Assembly: GCA_030142905.1 (NCBI GenBank)
Contig: JASJOG010000021.1
Span: forward strand, 372,001 to 436,000
Reading direction: 5' to 3'
Origin: Heliopora coerulea
Taxonomy: Eukaryota > Cnidaria > Anthozoa > Scleralcyonacea > Helioporidae
DNA length: 64,000 nt
The translations under genes were made by a program, and so were the position numbers. Under the pieces are notes generated by a model. It made no database searches and was not told where the DNA came from. It worked only from the letters and a program-made list of their open reading frames with translations. Positions 12,372-44,216 of this stretch are shown here, in pieces; within the stretch, counting starts at the first letter, position 1; the number at the start of each line of letters is the position of its first letter.

Positions 12372-14112
12372 AAGCCAAGTACGTAATGGGGTGAAAATTA
12401 CAAAATAAAGGCGACGTAAAAAACAATTTAAAATTTGTGAATAAAAACGTTACTTTTCGAAAATAAATGCTGATACCGCAAAATTATCAACATTTCTGGG
12501 AATTGTTGAAAAGCGACTTTTGTTCAAAGGGGATTTATTTTCAGGGTACGGTTCCGTTTCAAGTTATTAAAACTACAACAGAACAATTGCAACATCGTCC
12601 ATGAAAACTTTATTGACTTAACCAAGCTTACATGTAACTCCAAAACCTAAACGGACAATGAAATGCACTGCAATTACTGGAAAATGTTTGAATCGCCTCT
12701 ACGGAAAATTAAACATACATTCTCTTGGTTTATTTGTTCGAGTATTGGTTCGTTTCATTATTGAAATGATTTTCGATGGGTTAACGATGTCACTTCCCGT
12801 TTGGAAGTGATAGATGTAAACAATACTTGTCCCTGGGTCCACTCAAACTATGTCAGGATCGAATTCTGAGATGTAGGACTTATCCAATCACATGCGTGAA
12901 AAAGCTACAAGTGACTCTTTCGCAGGAGGATCAAATCATAATCGGACCTGTTTCATATAATCTATTCTTCAGTTGTGTCGATGGATTTTTGGTTCTTGAT
13001 GACTGCTAAATTCGAAACGAACTAAGGGTTAGAAAAACTTTCACATTGTCTCTTGAGTTTCAACCATCTTCACATGGTATATCTCAAGTATTACATTGTC
13101 AGTGATGTAGGCTTTTTAGAACAAACTTTCCTACTTACTTAAGACGTTACAGGTAGTTTAACGTAATCTTCACCCTGCATTTCAAGTTTACATAGTTACT
13201 TAAGTTCTGTTTTAACAAGTTTACAACACGATCTGAATCTCGTTCATTGGCAACGTTTGTACTCTTTAAGACATACTTTGTGCTTGACTAAATGCCTAAT
13301 TAGTTATTCTTTCAACAATACTTGTAGTCAGCAAGAAAAAAACAGTTCGATATAACTATTCCTAGATGAGAAAAGATCCAGCTTTGACCCGACCTAGGAG
13401 AACAAGACGTCCAGTTTCACTACAGTACTATTATTCTCCCGTATTGAGGAATTGTTAAGGTATTGTTAAGCAATCAAATACATAACTTAAATCGTTAGTG
13501 CTATGATTGCTCTGTCCTATTAGTAATCCAATTATGGTCCAAACTCATGTTTCAATGTGTCACTTCACCCGTCCGAAACATATTAATCGAGTTACAGTAA
13601 ACGTGCAGCATGTTTATGAAATTCTTAAAGTATAAACTTTAATAGAACTCGTCTTCCCTGGCACTCCTTCAGTACGTTTGAGCGCCATGTATCAGAATTT
13701 TCTTTTTCCTTATTCAGGAATTTTAAAGGATAATGGGAAACCGATAACTATCCGTTCTCTCTTGATAATGGATATTCTGCCACGAAATTTAGAAGCAGTT
13801 CGTATACTTTGCTACAAATATAGGTAAGCAAATGCACCATTTGCCGCCGAGTTACAATTATCGCGTAATGGACCTCTCTTTTTTTTAAAAAAAAAAGCAT
13901 AACAAAGTCACAACACACAAGACCAGAACTTTGAAAAACATTCGGCGAATTGTTTTATGGTGTTGTAACTAATTCACTCATGTAAATCTATCTCCACATT
14001 TGGTTAAAAAATTTTTGGCCCATGATTTTAAGCCAATGCACAGTTGTTTTAAATTCACAAATAAGCGACGTTTAACTTCTGGGTGGAGTCTTTTGAACGC
14101 TTCATTCTGTTA

Positions 14113-33133
<19,021 letters not shown>

Positions 33134-33764
33134 GTTGAACCAACTTTCGTTGAGCCCCACAATCCGTTGCGTCATCCAAAAGTTCAAGTTCTGCGGATGA
33201 ATGTTTTGCAATTATTGCGCAGTGTTTCTTTAAACTAGTACTTTCGTGAAAGGTAATTGAACGAAAACTGAATCCAGTTGAGGCGCCGAACAAATTTTTT
33301 CATTTTAAAAGGGTTGTTTCAGCCATCTCGTACTGCAAAGCTGGTCAATATACAATTCTATGAATCTAGAGGCGCCAATTAGGAAGTGTGGGAGATGTTA
33401 AGAAGTGTGGGAGATGTTAAGAAGTATGTGAAGCGAGATACATGCTCACACGAACATCTTGTAAACTTCGTATTTGAGTTGTAAAACAAGACGAAACTGA
33501 TCACTGTGATATTTCGCGTTTATTACAAAGTCATTGTCAAACCTAATAACGTTACAAAGAAAGCTGTTATTTATATACCAACGTAGAGACGGTGATATCA
33601 TAGTGACAGAGGAGCTAGTAAGTATTGTTCTTAGGACGCACCCCTTTAAAATCAATTTCTCGATAATGCACGGCATTACTCATCAGAGAACTTTCGTTAC
33701 TCCAAATGGTACAACCCGTATTTGTGATGACACTTATTTTCTTGTTTTGAAAACATTCTTTCAA

Positions 33765-34883
33765 CTACTGATCAGGGACGTCGTTAGATTTGGGCTTTAG
33801 GAGCTTCAGCCCCGAATACCTAACGATGGGCCCCGAATGATATGACGTAAACACACGCAACGCTGTAGCCAGGTGTTTCTCACTTTCTTTCCCAAATACC
33901 GCTAAGGGCCCAACAAAGGACAAGGTTATTAAAGTAAAATGATTATTATTTTATCTTTTATTTCTATTTCAGAATCATCCTCCGAGTTACATGAACAGAA
34001 ATTTTTCTTGATAATCTGACCCAGCTGAAAAATGTAATTCGAGCGGGATTTGAACTCGCACCTTCGGGATACCAGTCCGCCGCTCAACCTATGGAGCACC
34101 TGTGAACTCGACAGCTCAACAGGTACAGCGGTGGACCGGTATCCCGAAGGTGCGAGTTCAAATTCCGCTCCAATCAACATTTTCCTGTTGACTTCGGAAC
34201 TGTCAGATTATCATGAATAATTTCTGTTCATTTATCTTTTAGTTTTCAAGTAATTTATGGATCAAGTTATAGATTTGCCAAATTGAAAGACCCGCAGAAC
34301 AGATAAAAAAAGCATTGGCCTTTTCAGAATACACTACAAATGAAAAAACATCTACTTTTACAGAATACTACAGTACATTTCAATTGGGCAGTGGTTAGAT
34401 CTTGCTTGGAGTCGGTCTAAAACGGCGAAATAAGACACCTCCTACCCCCTAGTTGTCTGGGGGGTCACCTTGGGCAAGCGTCATCCATATGTAGGTCTCA
34501 TTAGAACTAAAACTGAGACAATTTTCAATAAAATTTCAAGGAACAATCTTCCTTAAATCCCATAAAGATGAAATTGTAAATAGTATTTAACTTTTATCTC
34601 GTTCTAGAAAACTAAAAATTTAGTTGTTTCCAGAGCATTTAGCTTTCCTCTTTTTCTGAAAAACTAAGAAATTACCTGTTTTTATATAGTATAAGTTTAC
34701 TTAAAATTTTAGTCTTCAATAGAAAACTTGATAACTTCAATAAGCCTTATGGTTTCTCGTCAAACTTCTTCGCCAATATTGGAATTATTATAATATTCGA
34801 AAAACCTCTCAACTTAAATCCAAACTTCTCAGGGGGCTGAGCCCCGAATGGGTTTAAACTCTAGCTACGCCGCTGTTACTGAC
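33765..34883. mobile_element. Non-autonomous hAT-like element hosting a tRNA-like foldback
   Basis: Element 33773-34875 starts CAGGGACGTCGTTAGA and ends TCTAGCTACGCCGCTG (imperfect inverted ends, both beside AGCCCCGAA-type sequence). Flanks CTACTGAT and TTACTGAC agree at 6 of 8 positions and may be an aged 8 bp target duplication. No transposase ORF. A SINE foldback lies at 33957-34240. Confidence 0.5.
33957..34240. repeat. tRNA-like SINE foldback
   Basis: Two inverted tRNA-like halves face each other. The - strand copy reads GGTATCCCGAAGGTGCGAG then TTCAAATCCCGCTC; the + strand copy carries the same sequence with TTCAAATTCCGCTCC. Outer ends GAACAGAAAT and ATTTCTGTTC are also inverted. A-box and B-box-like segments are present, but no complete tRNA is formed. 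Confidence 0.65.
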
Positions 34884-35469
34884 ATCCCATGAAGATGGTT
34901 TTGGTACAAGCTAAACTGACGCTATTGCTGCTTCATAACAGGCGACTCTGTCACAAAAATAAACTTATTACCGCGACTCACTTAAAGCGTTTTGGACCTT
35001 TACATGACATAGCAGTCTTTAGTATCCATATAAGTTGGAGCACGTGTTAAATACACAATTTAGAATCACAGATTTTGACAAGTCTAAAAATACAGAATCT
35101 ACAATATTAAACAACGTAGGGAATTTCCCTGGATGGGAAACCTACCCCCATCAAACATGAGATTTCACCACGGGTACCATCATGCCCATCCCAAAACCTT
35201 GATAGACTCTTAGTTTGTCCTCCCCTCTTTCGTAAATATTAGATTCTACGATCCTCAAATATTAGACCCTCCAATATTAGACCCTCCAATATTAAACCAA
35301 ACTCACATCTGCTAAGATTCATTCTTATTAGTAAGTAGATTTATTTATCGTTTCTAGGAGTGTGCGCCCGTTACCATTAAAAAGAGCTTTTGTTGTACGA
35401 GTATACCACCTGGAACTTTTGAGCATGTCCAAAACCTAACGATTCAAAAGGATAATACAAAACAACGGT

Positions 35470-35605
35470 AACTCCGAATACTGTCAGCATATTTCTTTTA
35501 TTGAACATCTACGTTTCGACTAGGTTTTAGTCATCATCAGGACTAAAACCTAGCCTTAACGTAGATGTTCAATAAAAGAAACATGCTGACGATATTCGGA
35601 ACTAA
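35470..35605 (-). ncRNA. Foldback repeat with hammerhead core at its axis
   Basis: Arms of about 65 bases (35470-35533 and 35541-35604) are inverted copies. At the axis the - strand reads CTGATGA (35540-35534), stem II GACT/AGTC with an AAAACCT loop, GAAAC (35517-35513), then GTA (35512-35510). All core residues are intact and the stem III segment is ACGT (self-complementary). Stem I has only about 3 pairs (GTC with GAT, one wobble). Confidence 0.6.
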
Positions 35606-36037
35606 AGTTGTTTTGTATTTCATCAGAATACTCAGAGGTTCCCGTCATTTCTGGCAATAGGATAACCTACGATAATTTTGCAGTAAATATTAGCTTATCG
35701 CATCGCTGGTGTCTTCATACACTACAAGACGCAATGAAATTGTCTTATCCTATCCGGAATGGTTGTGTGATGTCACTGGAGATATGTACTGGAGGCACCA
35801 CTCCCGTGAGATTCAAATGGTAAGGGTTACGTCATCCGTTTCGATGTACCTGACAAAAGAAGACGAACAAAAATGTCGCAAGATAAAAGAATATCGCGGC
35901 TCTGACTAGTGAAAAGGCTGCATTTTGTGAAGCATTATGATTGCCTACAGAGTTCTATATGATGGGCTTCGTCGCTTCACTCACTTGAATTGGCTGGTCT
36001 TCATACGTAGTAGTTTTGAGTTTACTTAGCCACGACA

Positions 36038-36243
36038 GTAACGTGCAGTGGCGTAACGGAACTACTTGGGGCCCTTAGGAGATTTTCGTTCGGGGACCCC
36101 TGTCACCCCCCTCAGTATCGACATATATTTCAAGACTTTAATCTCAATTGCCTTTACAGATTCATCGGGGGCCCCTTAGAGGTCAGGGGCCCTTAGGAGT
36201 TGCTCTAACCCTGACCATAGTCCGTTACGCCACTGGTAACGTG
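36038..36243. mobile_element. hAT-type MITE (190 bp) with 8 bp TSD
   Basis: Element 36046-36235 has 15 bp inverted ends CAGTGGCGTAACGGA and TCCGTTACGCCACTG and is flanked by GTAACGTG on both sides. The interior is rich in GGGGCCC-type motifs. No ORF. Confidence 0.85.
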
Positions 36244-36811
36244 CGCCGGACGATGTCTCCTAACCAAAGAATTTTCGGTCAAAACAAAGTTAGTGTATAA
36301 TTTTTTGTTCCTAAAGCATTCTCCACGCCATCCTGGTTAGATAAGTGACTACACTGAGTGCACTTAAAGATTTTAACAATCACCTAAGGACCACGATAAC
36401 GTTAATTTACTGATTATATGAAGAGTTCGTTATAATGCCAGTGATTCACGATTTCCCATTGATTCTCAAAGATATTAATTTTTAATTTAAATAGTACATC
36501 ACGGTTGGCATGGAATGCCCGTTCGACAGATGTGACGTCATTCTGTTTGCTATCAGCATATTGTGAAGAGTAGGATAACAAACAAATTAACAAATTTACC
36601 AGTTATTCTAAAATTCGATAGAAGTACGGAAAAAGCTTCCCTTTTCCACAAATAGAGCACATCACGGTGCATCTCTGGGTCTTTGAACTTGAATGTTTAT
36701 CCGTCTACATTATCTAACTGCTTGAGTTACAACAGTTTACAGTAACAAGAAGAGAACAAAACTTGAAGAGTTCACCACTCTCACCGACGCTGCGTCTAAG
36801 CAGCTGGCCAC

Positions 36812-39800
36812 TTAAAGAAATGATCCCGATAAACCACTTGGATCCTTTTGATTTCGATATCTATATGCCATGTAAACACCAAAAATCTGAAAAGAATGCA
36901 AATTATGAGCAAAATTTTCAATAATTACTGCAGTCTATATTTCATATGCAGTATACATTTTCTGTAAAAATCCACTTATTAACTCAGACATACACACACA
37001 AAGCCATTAACTTCTCAAAGGAATTCTGAATGCGCAGATCTTCTTTTGGTGTAAATGCTTATTTTTTACCACAACGTCTCTCTAAATTGACACATTTAAG
37101 CTAATGAAAGCCTGAGTGTTCAATATCTCGTGAAAATTTCATTACGCGCCCTGGGTGTTCATTAAACTTTGCGACCTTGAAGATGGAACGCTTATTCGAA
37201 GGTGGCGCTTATTCCAATTTGCGTAACTTTCAACTGATGAGGACACTTTCTTAATAGAGTAGAACAAAACAAAGGCAAGGAGTTTATTTCACTTTAACAA
37301 AACAAAACGGAATAGTTGAGCCTCTGCCTATCAGTTTGAAGAGGATATGCTGCGATTGAAAGAACTTTGTACGCACATGGACATATCAGTATCAAATTCA
37401 GAAAAATATCATTCTTCCTATACAGGAGTGAAAGCATTTTTAATGCGAGATAAGCACAAAAATGAAATGTGCCATTTACTGCAGGAGTAGGCAGGCTGAG
37501 TCTTGCTAAAAAGTACTAAAAATATTGGGGAGGGCGCTTATTAGTATTTTTGTGGTAATGAATTTCTTAAATCGTGATTTCTGCTAATCCACACCTAAAC
37601 CAAAGAAATATCCTTACAATTCGTTAAAAGATAGAATTTGTAAAACAACGACCAAGGTTAAGAATAAAGTATTGAATTCGGTCACGCAAATATAGATGTT
37701 TGATTTCTCCGGCAGTTAAAGGGTGCGGGTTCGATTCATACCAGCAAAATCCTCCGAGAATGATCATTCCTATACTCTAAGGGGCTGGTTACCTGAATCA
37801 GGTCAGTAATCAGCTATTAAAATGTTTCAAAAGATAACGGAACGAACTCGACCTCATTATTATGCTACTATTTAAGCACACAGGTATATTCACTTCCCAA
37901 AAGATTTTAAAGGCAATTTATTAATTTAAATCACCGTACCAAAGTAAAACTGAAAATTAATCCAACTCCTCCAGCCACTGACAGCACCTGATCAATTGAT
38001 TCTCTGAAGTAACCGTAACATGATGGGCAATTGGTACAACCGTTCCTATCTTTGCAGCAAGCCAGCTAAAGAAATTTCATAAAATGAAACCAGTGATTTA
38101 AGTAAACATGAAATATGATTGTCGCATAGATAGGTACATTCCGACGTATATCATTCAGTTACAAGAGTCTTCGGGAAGAATTACAAGATTAACAAGCCCG
38201 AATTGTGCTATTAAGAAACAATTGCTTACGTCAGGGTGAAGTATCGAATACGATAGGCACATGGAATTACGAAACTGGCTCATAGCAGGCCAACTTTCTC
38301 CACTTTTATGATGACTATAGCTCTCGTCTTACCTTTGTACAAGACGGATGTGACATAGCTGGATCTGACGAATTGGCAAGGACTTTAAAACCACAACAAT
38401 CTCCAGCTTCTTGAAGCTCTGCTTTTGTCTTGCTGCCTAGTTTTCTCCAACTGGCTTCGAGTAGTTGTTCCTGCTGGGAAGGAGTCACTGCAAGGGCACC
38501 AATGGAGACACAGAGAAGGAATATGAAGAGAAAAGCAACCATGATCATATACTGAAAATAATACTGTTAAGGAATAAGAACAATCACGGGTACATAACAA
38601 GCACAGCTCAGCCCAGCTCAACGCAAAAAAACACTATACAAATTGGAATTCAGGACACTAAAAGATACATCCGTCACAATTGGTAAGAGGATTATGACTG
38701 TAACCTCAACATGACGATTTTGCATATGAACCCAAAAATCTTCTTGGCAAGGAAAATTTTAATTTGCCTGAACTTGAAGTCAAGCAGAAACCGTTTCACT
38801 CGTTCTTATAGATTAGCCCGAATTTGTACCTTTTTTTCCTTACTTAGTTTCAAATTTTCTTTTATTTTTTCGCTTAGGGTGTCCGGCTAAGGAGGCCGTT
38901 GTCGAGAGCATAGTCACGAGTTCAGTGTTTACATAGTTTCTTACTCACTTTACTTACTTGATTTTGGGAACAAATACTCCTGTGAAACTAAGTACAATCC
39001 ACCCACTAACCAAAAGGATATTGCCTAAAACGAACTGGCTAATTTGAATATCCTTGGGTGTGGTGAACCTACATTGTATATACGGTAATGATCATAGGTA
39101 TAACGAGCCAACATTCAGGAATGCTTGTGGGGTACAGACCCATTTGAATCAGGGTCTACTGACATGTCTATCAGTAGGGTGACTTGACCTAGGAGGGAGG
39201 AATTTCCTCTTAACTAATAGGATGCTTATGCCAGTAAATTCTGAGACTGGTAATCTGGTCACCACAACTAGGATGCAACAGACATACCTACTGTAAGCAC
39301 CAAGACACCAACCATTCACCAGCAAGTATAAGCCAATGGGCCCGTTTGCAACCTGCCGTAACCTTTATATGGCTAAACGTACGGTCAAATTCAATCCTAC
39401 ATGGTACATGTATGGTTTAAATTGTGTCATTTTTGACCAAGGTTATACAAAAGGTAATAGCTGGTGTGTAAAATTCGAACCTGCTATTCTCAACTCTACA
39501 TTTCAACGCATTCTTACAACTTATTTACCAAAAATTTGCAAAGTTTATGTGCTAAATATTTTATAGCAGGGAAAAATTTCAAATATGTTTAGAATGTCAT
39601 GACACAGAATGATCTTGGAAAGTTTTTGTTGAACTGGAATCTCACTATGCGATAAACTGCAACTTCTAATTTAAAATAACTGGGTCCAGTCAGAGAAGGA
39701 TTTGATGAAGAGGCTATGCCTCAAAATGTTGTGAAATAAAGTTTTAACACAAGTTCCTGTTGTTGCTCTTTATGATTTTTTGGAACAAGTATTGAAAAGG

Positions 39801-42800
39801 CTGTCTTTTCTTATAGATACCATACATATAAAAAAAGTTAATTTCATCTCCAATGTTTTGGGGATCAACCCCTTTACCAAAGATATATATATATATAAAT
39901 ACATACAACAGTGGATAGTAGGTGCACATGTTACAAGCTTAGTATCCCAATGGGATCTCATGAAATTCTCAAAAATTGAGACAGTGGATGATCATCCATC
40001 ACATATCCTGACAGTAGTACTGCTGTACAGTAAGTCAGAAAGCTCAGACTGCAACACTGAAGAGTCTAAAGACTAATTAAGTCCAAAGAATTTTGCAGTC
40101 AGTTAACCAACAGGATATAATGTCATTTGAATGGACCATTCATGCTACTACTATGCAACAAACTACTATAATAATACATCGGCATGGTATGGTACTCTGA
40201 TAGCTCATGTAAAATTTGAACTTGTTCATAAATCTGTTACAAGTTTTAAAATGATACTCTGCAAAACTGTTGAGACATGAATGATTGTAATTTAGTTTAT
40301 TAATAAAGGAAATTTGTGTTTCCAAGTTGTTGAGTCAGCAATAAGCTACATGCAGTTAGAACTTTAATAAGTACAACTTGTATTAAATGATACATGTTCT
40401 GGACTACTTAGTCCATCGTCAGTCATAAGAAAGGGATAAGATGGAATACAAGGTTTATATAGCAATAAATACATAAGTTACAATATGTAATAAGATACGT
40501 ATAACAGTAGGTGGCTGATTTACAAGAGTTTTAAAATAAAAGCATAATGTTGGTATGCATTAATTGTTTGAGTCTAGGCTCTTGCCATTCTATATGCATG
40601 GCTTACTTTAACCTTTGCTGATAGTTGTTGTAGGCACTATCTATAATCACAAAGGCACCTTCACCAACAAGATTTTTCCAGTTATCTGAACTTTGAAGAT
40701 GCTTGCATACACGTAAGTTCCTATCCCCAAACAGATGCTCATGAACACCTGTAGAGAAAGGTCAGCTAGTTTTGCCAATATACTTGGAATTGCATCCAGT
40801 ACAAGTAAATTTATATACCACATGTGCCTTAAGGAATTTGGGGACATGATCTTTCACCATGAACAGATGACCAATCTTTAGCAAAGTAAAAATAAGCTTG
40901 ACGTTTAAATCACAACAATACTGCTTAACCAGAGAAGTAATTTTGCATTTAGAAAAGTTTGATAAATGCATGCAAGGTAATTTAAAATAAATAGTAAAAG
41001 CATCATTAATTACTAATTTGGTGTACCATTATTTATGTTACAAAGATATCATCCATGATTCTTTCAAAAAAAGGACAAGGATAGGAATTTTTTTTTAAAA
41101 TGCAGATTAGTTTCCAAATATCAAAATGAAAACCAGCCCAAGTATAATTGATTTTATAAATTTGATCAATTGAAGTATGAATCAAGCCAGATTTGTGACA
41201 AAATGGAATAAAACGGGAAAAATTAGTTAACAAGCCAGTAAAGGTATCCTTATGATAAACAGAAGTGGCCAACTGTTCAGAATTATTATGATCCATTAAA
41301 ATATCAAGAAATGGTAATTTACTATTCTTTTCTAATTCCATAGCAAACTTAATATAAGGATGCTTGCTATTTATTTTGTTTTATTGCAGTTACTTTTCTT
41401 TTTTGGATACTACAAACTTGAATGTCGAGTACCTGAAGGTGGTATACAAGTTGTCAGCAAGGGATACCTGGTTCTAAAAGCCATGTATCTATTGTGGATA
41501 CCCAGTGGCACAAATACTGGGTGGGAAGGGTGAGTAAAGCACACAGGCCCTGAACAAAAGGAATTAATTAGTGGCCCTGAGCATTTTGTGACATTGTGAG
41601 CATTTTCAAATAAAGTGTCAAACTATTTTCAATTTGCAGTACAATTGAACTGTCACATCAATGCAAAAGTTTGATCTGCTGCCTCCTCAAAAATTGATTT
41701 ATTTATGTGTGACAGATTTAACAAAGAATGAAAATGAACTCCCATAAGAATTTACATTGAAGTAGCCTGAACATTGCAGATAAAATCCTGTACTGTGATT
41801 CGATTCCTTATATGTTTAAGCTATACTGTGAGCCACTTCCACTGCAGTAAGATAACTTTTTGAATAGAATAGCACCAGGTGATTCAGGCATCATTTTAAG
41901 AATAATACTGAACATCAATCACTTTTGTTTACCTAATATGTTCAAATTGCCACCCATATGTCTTCCGTATGGTCGGTATCAACCTGAAGAGTGCCCACCA
42001 AATAATCTATCCCACAGACCCCCAGATTCCAAGTTCCACCACTGATACAAATACTGCTGAAAATTTCAAATCAGACTCACTGCTTGGTGGAAACATGAGG
42101 TATACCTGAGTGTTTTCAGTTATATATCCAATTGAAATGGTGTCACAAATGTTTCTATCACAGTGCACAGACACAAAAGCTATTTTCTCTTTGTTTTACA
42201 AAATAACTTTACAAAATGATTTTCAATTATTCGTGATGTCACCCATGAGATATCTGTACTCTAATACAAAATGAAATGAAGTCAGCAGGGTCTCTGCATC
42301 CTGTCCAATCTGGGCATGTGTAAGGTGCATGTTATTTTGTACAGTAATTATAGATACAGACTTACATACAAAGGCTGTACAAACACAGACATTGACATAC
42401 AGCTGGTAGACATGTACATATACATTTATAGCAAAAAAAACTAAGATAAAGGATACAAAAAAGAGGATGACTTGCTGATGTCGAACAGCGCCAATTAACC
42501 CAAAAATAGACACCAACAGCAAGAATACTCCACAGATTACCACAGCACCCAAAATAGGTAAACTCGTCAAAACAGCCGTAATCTTGGCATAAACCGCTAT
42601 CGAAACCAGCGTAATTGCTAAGAACTAGGAATTTAGGTTATTGAAAAGTTGAATTATTAACCTGTGTTTAATTCTCAGAAAAATTATCAATCATATTAGT
42701 TGACATGTTCAAAAATACATTTGGAGTTCGATGCCGTGTTAACGAAATGCATTGAGACTGGGAATTTTCAAAGTAACCCGTAAAAATAATTTGCACAGTG

Positions 42801-43001
42801 GTAGACAAAATATTGAATGATCAACTCGTCCTAACCGCCGATAATCACTTGATTCGTGTTACAAGATGTCGACTATAACAGACTTATTTCAATAAACAAG
42901 AACAAGTCACTCACAATGTAAACGACATTTAGTGCAGCAAGGGAATTTTTCGAGCAGTAATAGGTACACGAACGGACTCCTGATCTTTTTTCTATGTACA
43001 T
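36812..43001 (-). CDS. Tetraspanin, TSPAN13/31-like (complete, five exons)
   Basis: Exons 43001-42915, 42624-42457, 38551-38333, 38065-37940 and 36886-36812 (stop) join in frame to 224 residues with GT/AG borders. Four membrane helices are visible: around LAALNVVYIFLAITLVSIAV, PILGAVVICGVFLLLVSIFG, YMIMVAFLFIFLLCVSIGAL and VLSVAGGVGLIFSFTL. The large extracellular loop has the tetraspanin CCG motif (GDCCGF) plus later cysteines (SCTK, LACCKDRNGC, NCPSC). The short tail YRYRNQKDPSGLSGSFL resembles that of vertebrate TSPAN31 and TSPAN13, as does QVILFFYMI. Tetraspanins organise membrane protein clusters; no partner can be read from sequence. The start is the ATG at 43001. A Penelope-like fossil occupies the large intron. 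Confidence 0.92.
40372..41345 (-). mobile_element. Penelope-like element fossil (RT C-terminus and GIY-YIG)
   Basis: On the - strand, 41341-41033 encodes the RT C-terminal region (KLPFLDILMDHNNS, VYHKDTFTGLLTNFSRFIPF, HKSGLIHTSIDQIYKINYTW). It continues at 40971-40762 with FLKAHVVYKFTCTGCNSKYI and, after an in-frame stop, VHEHLFGDRNLRVCKHLQSS. Frameshifts and the stop make it dead. A degraded hammerhead-like motif lies at its 3' side (40422-40388). It lies in the tetraspanin intron. Confidence 0.8.
40388..40424 (-). ncRNA. Degraded hammerhead-like motif
   Basis: The - strand reads CTGACGA (40422-40416), stem II GGACT/AGTCC with an AAGT loop, then GAAC where GAAAC is expected. It lies 3' of the Penelope-like remnant. 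The missing core A predicts loss of activity. Confidence 0.4.
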
Positions 43002-43480
43002 CTTTGCGTCTTTAGGTTCACAGTTTCACAAAACGAAACGTCGACGCTATGCCTGTGTCTTTGCAACACTTCGAATAACACGTAGCATAAACATTCGAGA
43101 TGATCACCACTTCCTCGGATTCGATCGCAACCTCGTACCCAGGGTCTTTTTTCGCTCCTTTACGCTCCTCTTTTCACAGCGGAGGTGAAGGAGCGAAGAA
43201 GAGACCCTGAGTGGCGAGGTTGATTCAGTGAACTCAATTTCCATACCGTATTTTCTCTAATATACGCCTAGCCTCAATTACACGCCGCCCTCTAATAGAC
43301 TCCGCATCAATTTATATAGAAATGACAATAAACGCCTCCCTCTAATACACGCCCCCTCTAGTAAACGCCCCCCTCCAAGAGCGGCGTTTTATTAGAATAA
43401 TTGCAGGAAAATAAGACAATATAAAACGTTATGCATAAAAAATTTTTTAAAAATCTTGTAGATACATGTGTAAAAAATAT

Positions 43481-44011
43481 TCATTTGATGGATTCACAAT
43501 TAACGTTTGTATTAAAATATGGAGTCTTTCTGATGTCCTCACTCTTTTGCTCGTATTTGAAGTCAAAGTGTAGCAGTTTTTCTTTCCTCATCTTTAATTC
43601 TTCGTGCAGAGTTATTGCTATTGATTTCTTTGTTGTAAGAGCGGTAAATAGGGCTGGAATATCCAGTCCAACTTCCCGTTTGCGTTTCCTGGTGACTTTT
43701 AGTTCCAAACAGTTGCCCTTATCTGCTTCAAGAAAGTAGTGTATTAGACTGGACAATTCAATGGGAACGTGACCCACAAGAAGATCATTTTCGTGTTGAT
43801 AAACTCCAACAGCATGTTTGTCAATTTCGAAAGCTTCCTGTTGATTATCAGGTTTTGCAATCAGCCTTTCCCCGTTCGTTGGTGTCCAAACGTTGTTGTA
43901 AACATGGTGCCTACGTATATTAGTTTCAAAGTTAATTTGATGAAAAAGCTGAAACTGAATCGAATAGTTTGTCCTTGCTATAACTTTGAGGTTTGAGAAA
44001 TAATCATTCAA
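43481..44011 (-). CDS. HIRAN-like ORF carried antisense inside the pogo-like element
   Basis: A 176-residue open frame. The central part reads HHVYNNVWTPTNGERLIAKP, DNQQEAFEIDKHAVGVY, LLVGHVPIELSSLIHYFLEA and later ELKVTRKRKREVGLDIPAL. The spacing of a P-D-N segment, D-K-H-A-V-x-V-Y and V-G-H-V-P recalls the HIRAN fold found in HLTF-type DNA repair ATPases, where it binds 3' DNA ends. Assignment is by motif resemblance only. It lies wholly within the terminal repeats of the pogo-like element and points away from the transposase, so it may be transposon cargo or a captured host fragment. No stop codon interrupts it. Confidence 0.5.
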   Translation of the reverse strand: MNDYFSNLKVIARTNYSIQFQLFHQINFETNIRRHHVYNNVWTPTNGERLIAKPDNQQEAFEIDKHAVGVYQHENDLLVGHVPIELSSLIHYFLEADKGNCLELKVTRKRKREVGLDIPALFTALTTKKSIAITLHEELKMRKEKLLHFDFKYEQKSEDIRKTPYFNTNVNCESIK

Positions 44012-44216
44012 TGCGGCTTCGAAGTGCTAATTTCGCACCAAACGGAAATCGTGTGTCATATATGTGATGTGTTCACACTAAAGCGTCGTGTGTCGTCTCC
44101 AGATCATATTGCTTGAAAATGTGTTTAAAGCATCTATTATACTGTTAAGTGGTGAAGTTTGGAGGATCTGGTAATGGAGAAAAATTGAAAAGCGTCTTGG
44201 CCACAAGGCGACAAAA

